DNA of 64,000 bases from Promicromonospora sukumoe (lineage in GTDB: Bacteria > Actinomycetota > Actinomycetes > Actinomycetales > Cellulomonadaceae). Both the position numbers and the translations under genes were made by a program. Positions 61,991-64,000 of the stretch are shown here, in pieces. Under the pieces are notes generated by a model, which was not told the origin of the DNA, searched no databases, and saw only the letters and a program-made list of their open reading frames with translations. Location: assembly GCF_014137995.1 (NCBI RefSeq), contig NZ_JACGWV010000001.1, positions 62,001-126,000 on the forward strand, written 5' to 3'. Each line of letters opens with the position of its first letter. Position 1 is the first letter of the stretch.

Positions 61991-62051
61991 TCCCGACCGG
62001 GAACCCTGGCAGAATCAGGCCCCCCGCAGTGCCTCCCGGAGTACGCGATGA
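61977..62051 (+). CDS. Possible 24-residue leader peptide before the CNNM gene
   Basis: 24 codons from ATG 61977: MIERYPDREPWQNQAPRSAS followed by RSTR. Its stop overlaps the CNNM start (ATGA), so translation of the two is coupled. It begins about 10 nt after a -10-like TACGAT, so the message may be nearly leaderless. Glu/Asp/Pro-rich leaders of Mg2+-transport genes in other bacteria act by nascent-chain ribosome destabilisation; the resemblance here is general, and a chance ORF cannot be excluded. Confidence 0.4.
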   Translation: MIERYPDREPWQNQAPRSASRSTR

Positions 62052-63505
62052 CCGGCGAATGGATCATGGTCGCCGTCGGTGTTCTCCTCACGGCTGGTAC
62101 TGCCGTCTTCGTGGCGGGGGAGTTCTCCCTCGTCACCATCGACCCCGCCGTGATCGGCGACTCCGACGACTCGGAGGGAGACAGACCCGGCCGGTCCCGG
62201 TCCGTCTCCTCCACCCATCCCGGCGCCCCGCGGGCCCTCGGCCAGGGCATGCGGGACCGCAGCGTCCGCACCGCGCTGCGCCACCTCTCGACCGAGCTGA
62301 GCTCGGCCCAGGTCGGCATCACGCTGACCACGATCCTGCTCGGCTACACCGCCCAGCCGGCCCTGAACTCCCTGATCTCCGCCGCGTTCGGCGGTACGTC
62401 CGTGCCGACGGCGGTCTCCGCCGGCATCTCCGGCGTGCTGGCCCTCATCCTGGTGAACCTGTTCTCCATGCTGTGCGGCGAGCTGATCCCCAAGAACTTC
62501 GCGCTGTCGGCACCCCTGGCCACCGCGCGGGTCGTGGTGCCGGTCCAGCGGGTGTTCACCATCACGTTCAAGCCGCTGATCGCGGTGCTCAACGGTTCCG
62601 CCAACGCGCTGCTGCGCCGCCTCGGCGTCGAGCCCCGCGAGGAGCTGTCCGGGGCCCGGTCCGCGCCCGAGCTCGCCTCGCTGGTGCGCCGCTCCGCCGA
62701 GGAGGGCACGCTCCAGGAGTCCGTGGCCACGCTGCTGACCAACTCGATCGAGCTGGACACCCTCAGCGCGCGTGACGTGATGACCGACCGCCTGCGCATG
62801 TCCGTCGTCGACCGCGACGCGACGGCGGAGGACGTCGTCGCGCTCGCCCGCCGGACCGGGCACTCGCGGTTCCCCGTGATCGGGGAGGACCGTGACGACA
62901 TCGTCGGCCTGGTGCACCTGCGCCGCGCCGTCGGCGTGCCGCACGACCGGCGGTCCGAGGTGCCCGCCGCCGCCCTCATGGTGGACGCGCCGCGGGTCCC
63001 CGAGACGGTCCGCCTGGGGCCGCTGCTCGTGGAGCTGCGCGGGTTCGGCCTCCAGATGGCCGTCGTCGTGGACGAGTACGGCGGCACGTCCGGCGTCGTC
63101 ACGCTGGAGGACGTCGTCGAGGAGCTGGTGGGCGACGTCGCCGACGAGCACGACCCGCGCCGCGCCGGGGCCTCCCGCGCCGCCGACGGGTCGTGGATCG
63201 TGCCGGGAGTGCTGCGCCCCGACGAGCTCCAGGAGTACACCGGGATCGAGGTCCCGGAGGGCGCCGCGTACGAGACGCTCGGCGGCCTCGTGATGGCCGA
63301 GCTGGGCCGCATGCCCGTCGTCGGCGACGAGGTCACCGTGGGCCGCACCGGCCTGCACGGCACGTACGCGCGCGTCACGCTGCGTGTCGAGGCCATGGAC
63401 GGCCGGCGCGTCGAGCGCCTCCGCGTCCGCCCCCTGCCCGACGACGCGGCGCCCGGCGCCGACGACGCCGACAGGTCCCGTTCCGAGAAGGGCGCGAGCC
63501 GATGA
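62048..63505 (+). CDS. CNNM/CBS-domain transporter (HlyC/CorC family) 1
   Basis: 485 residues from ATG 62048, GGAG 6 nt upstream. A CNNM (DUF21) membrane domain (about 1-200: VAVGVLLTAGTAVFVAGEFS; QVGITLTTILLGYTAQPALN; NLFSMLCGELIPKNFALSAP), a CBS pair (ARDVMTDRLRMSVVDRDATA; RRTGHSRFPVIGEDRDDIVG; VVVDEYGGTSGVVTLEDVVE) and a C-terminal CorC_HlyC domain are present. Homologues move or sense Mg2+/Co2+ at the membrane. It is coupled to the next, homologous gene by an ATGA overlap, so the two may form a heterodimer. Confidence 0.93.
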   Translation: MTGEWIMVAVGVLLTAGTAVFVAGEFSLVTIDPAVIGDSDDSEGDRPGRSRSVSSTHPGAPRALGQGMRDRSVRTALRHLSTELSSAQVGITLTTILLGYTAQPALNSLISAAFGGTSVPTAVSAGISGVLALILVNLFSMLCGELIPKNFALSAPLATARVVVPVQRVFTITFKPLIAVLNGSANALLRRLGVEPREELSGARSAPELASLVRRSAEEGTLQESVATLLTNSIELDTLSARDVMTDRLRMSVVDRDATAEDVVALARRTGHSRFPVIGEDRDDIVGLVHLRRAVGVPHDRRSEVPAAALMVDAPRVPETVRLGPLLVELRGFGLQMAVVVDEYGGTSGVVTLEDVVEELVGDVADEHDPRRAGASRAADGSWIVPGVLRPDELQEYTGIEVPEGAAYETLGGLVMAELGRMPVVGDEVTVGRTGLHGTYARVTLRVEAMDGRRVERLRVRPLPDDAAPGADDADRSRSEKGASR

Positions 63506-64000
63506 GCACGACCACCGCACTCGTCATCGGCCTCGTGCTGCTCGCGGGGAACGCGTTCTTCGTGGGCGCCGAGTTCGCCGTCATCTCCGCACGCCGCAGC
63601 GCCATCGAGCCGCTCGCCGCGGCCGGCGACCGGCGTGCCGTCACCGTGCTGTGGGCGATGGAGCACGTGTCGCTCATGCTGGCCTGCGCGCAGCTCGGCG
63701 TGACCGTCTGCTCCACCGGCCTGGGCATCGTGGCGGAGCCCGCCATCGCGCACCTGCTGGAGGGGCCGCTGCACAGCCTCGGCGTCAGCGAGGACCTCAC
63801 GCACCCGATCGCGCTGGTCATCGCGCTGTCGCTCGTCGTCTACCTGCACGTGGTGCTCGGCGAGATGGTGCCGAAGAACCTGGCGGTCTCCGGACCGGAC
63901 CGGGCCGTCATGTGGTTCGGCCCGCCGCTGGTGCTGCTCGGCAGGGCGCTGCGCCCCGTGATCGCCGGCCTGAACTGGATCGCGAACCACGCGGTGCGGC
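63502..64000 (+). CDS. CNNM-domain transporter 2 (5' part, cut by window end)
   Basis: The start ATG overlaps the preceding stop; 166 residues are visible before the window ends. CNNM domain: LVIGLVLLAGNAFFVGAEFA, VISARRSAIEPLAAAGDRRA, AQLGVTVCSTGLGIVAEPAI and VVLGEMVPKNLAVSGPDRAV. CBS and CorC domains would lie downstream. A tandem CNNM pair is a common actinobacterial arrangement, and the two proteins probably act together. Confidence 0.92.
   Translation, partial: MSTTTALVIGLVLLAGNAFFVGAEFAVISARRSAIEPLAAAGDRRAVTVLWAMEHVSLMLACAQLGVTVCSTGLGIVAEPAIAHLLEGPLHSLGVSEDLTHPIALVIALSLVVYLHVVLGEMVPKNLAVSGPDRAVMWFGPPLVLLGRALRPVIAGLNWIANHAVR

Overview
The window reads as chromosomal DNA of a high-GC Gram-positive bacterium (Actinomycetota). 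The evidence is strong G/C bias at third codon positions, frequent GTG starts and 4-nt stop/start overlaps, a SigR/SigH-type sigma factor with its zinc anti-sigma factor, the fused actinobacterial 2-oxoglutarate enzyme Kgd, a 24-residue bL37 ribosomal protein and a CmtR-type metal repressor. A Micrococcales member (Cellulomonas / Isoptericola / Cellulosimicrobium / Promicromonospora type) is my best guess; this is inference. I saw no tRNA, rRNA, integrase, transposase or CRISPR array.

Layout. 1-4.6 kb: 3' end of a fused chorismate-binding/glutamine amidotransferase enzyme, a UspA-like protein, and an SPFH / zinc-ribbon three-gene cassette, with long perfect hairpins at both edges. 4.8-12.8 kb: a complete potassium operon (small membrane ORF, kdpF, kdpA, kdpB, kdpC, kdpD, kdpE). 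12.8-16.6 kb: metal and oxyanion resistance (P1B ATPase, CmtR-like repressor, ChrA). 16.7-21.3 kb: a stand-alone Lrp-type sensory domain, a DapA-family lyase/aldolase, MarR, a TIGR03086-type protein and a CotH kinase lipoprotein. 21.5-25.3 kb: metG, sufE, a DUF3175 gene and sseA. 25.4-27.1 kb: a less GC-biased pocket with three small membrane proteins, two of them paralogous. 27.2-33.5 kb: GAF regulator, VWA lipoprotein, aldehyde dehydrogenase and DUF779. 33.5-37.1 kb: a TipAL-type MerR regulator, DinB protein and two sugar/nucleoside-type kinases. 37.1-42.1 kb: Rv3235-like, LysM, excisionase-type HTH, and a SAF/CpaE-like pair. 42.2-50.1 kb: a block that is conserved among actinobacteria as I recall it (hisN, rsgA, aroA, sigR, rsrA) plus an endonuclease V and bL37. 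50.3-52.7 kb: a DUF4097-PadR-DUF4097 operon. 52.7-64 kb: SGNH-like protein, aldose epimerase, aldo/keto reductase, kgd, a two-component system and two CNNM/CorC transporters (the second cut by the window end).

How the parts work together. The kdp genes form one coupled operon with its own sensor/regulator. Repeated 11-bp-spaced CGTCA half-sites upstream of kdp recur upstream of two further loci and may define a small KdpE regulon. The cmtR-ATPase pair has a palindrome over the repressor start codon. SigR/RsrA has an exact SigR-type promoter (GGGAAT-N18-GTT) upstream, followed by an in-frame extended reading frame, which suggests a long sigma isoform. A five-copy family of 46-nt palindromes sits between genes, mostly at 3' ends. 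Dispersed-repeat sequences are translated inside kdpB. A 24-codon acidic/proline-rich leader ORF overlaps the start of the first CNNM gene. The least described pieces are the DUF4097-PadR operon, the SPFH/zinc-ribbon cassette, the 25.4-27.1 kb membrane-protein pocket and the leader ORF.
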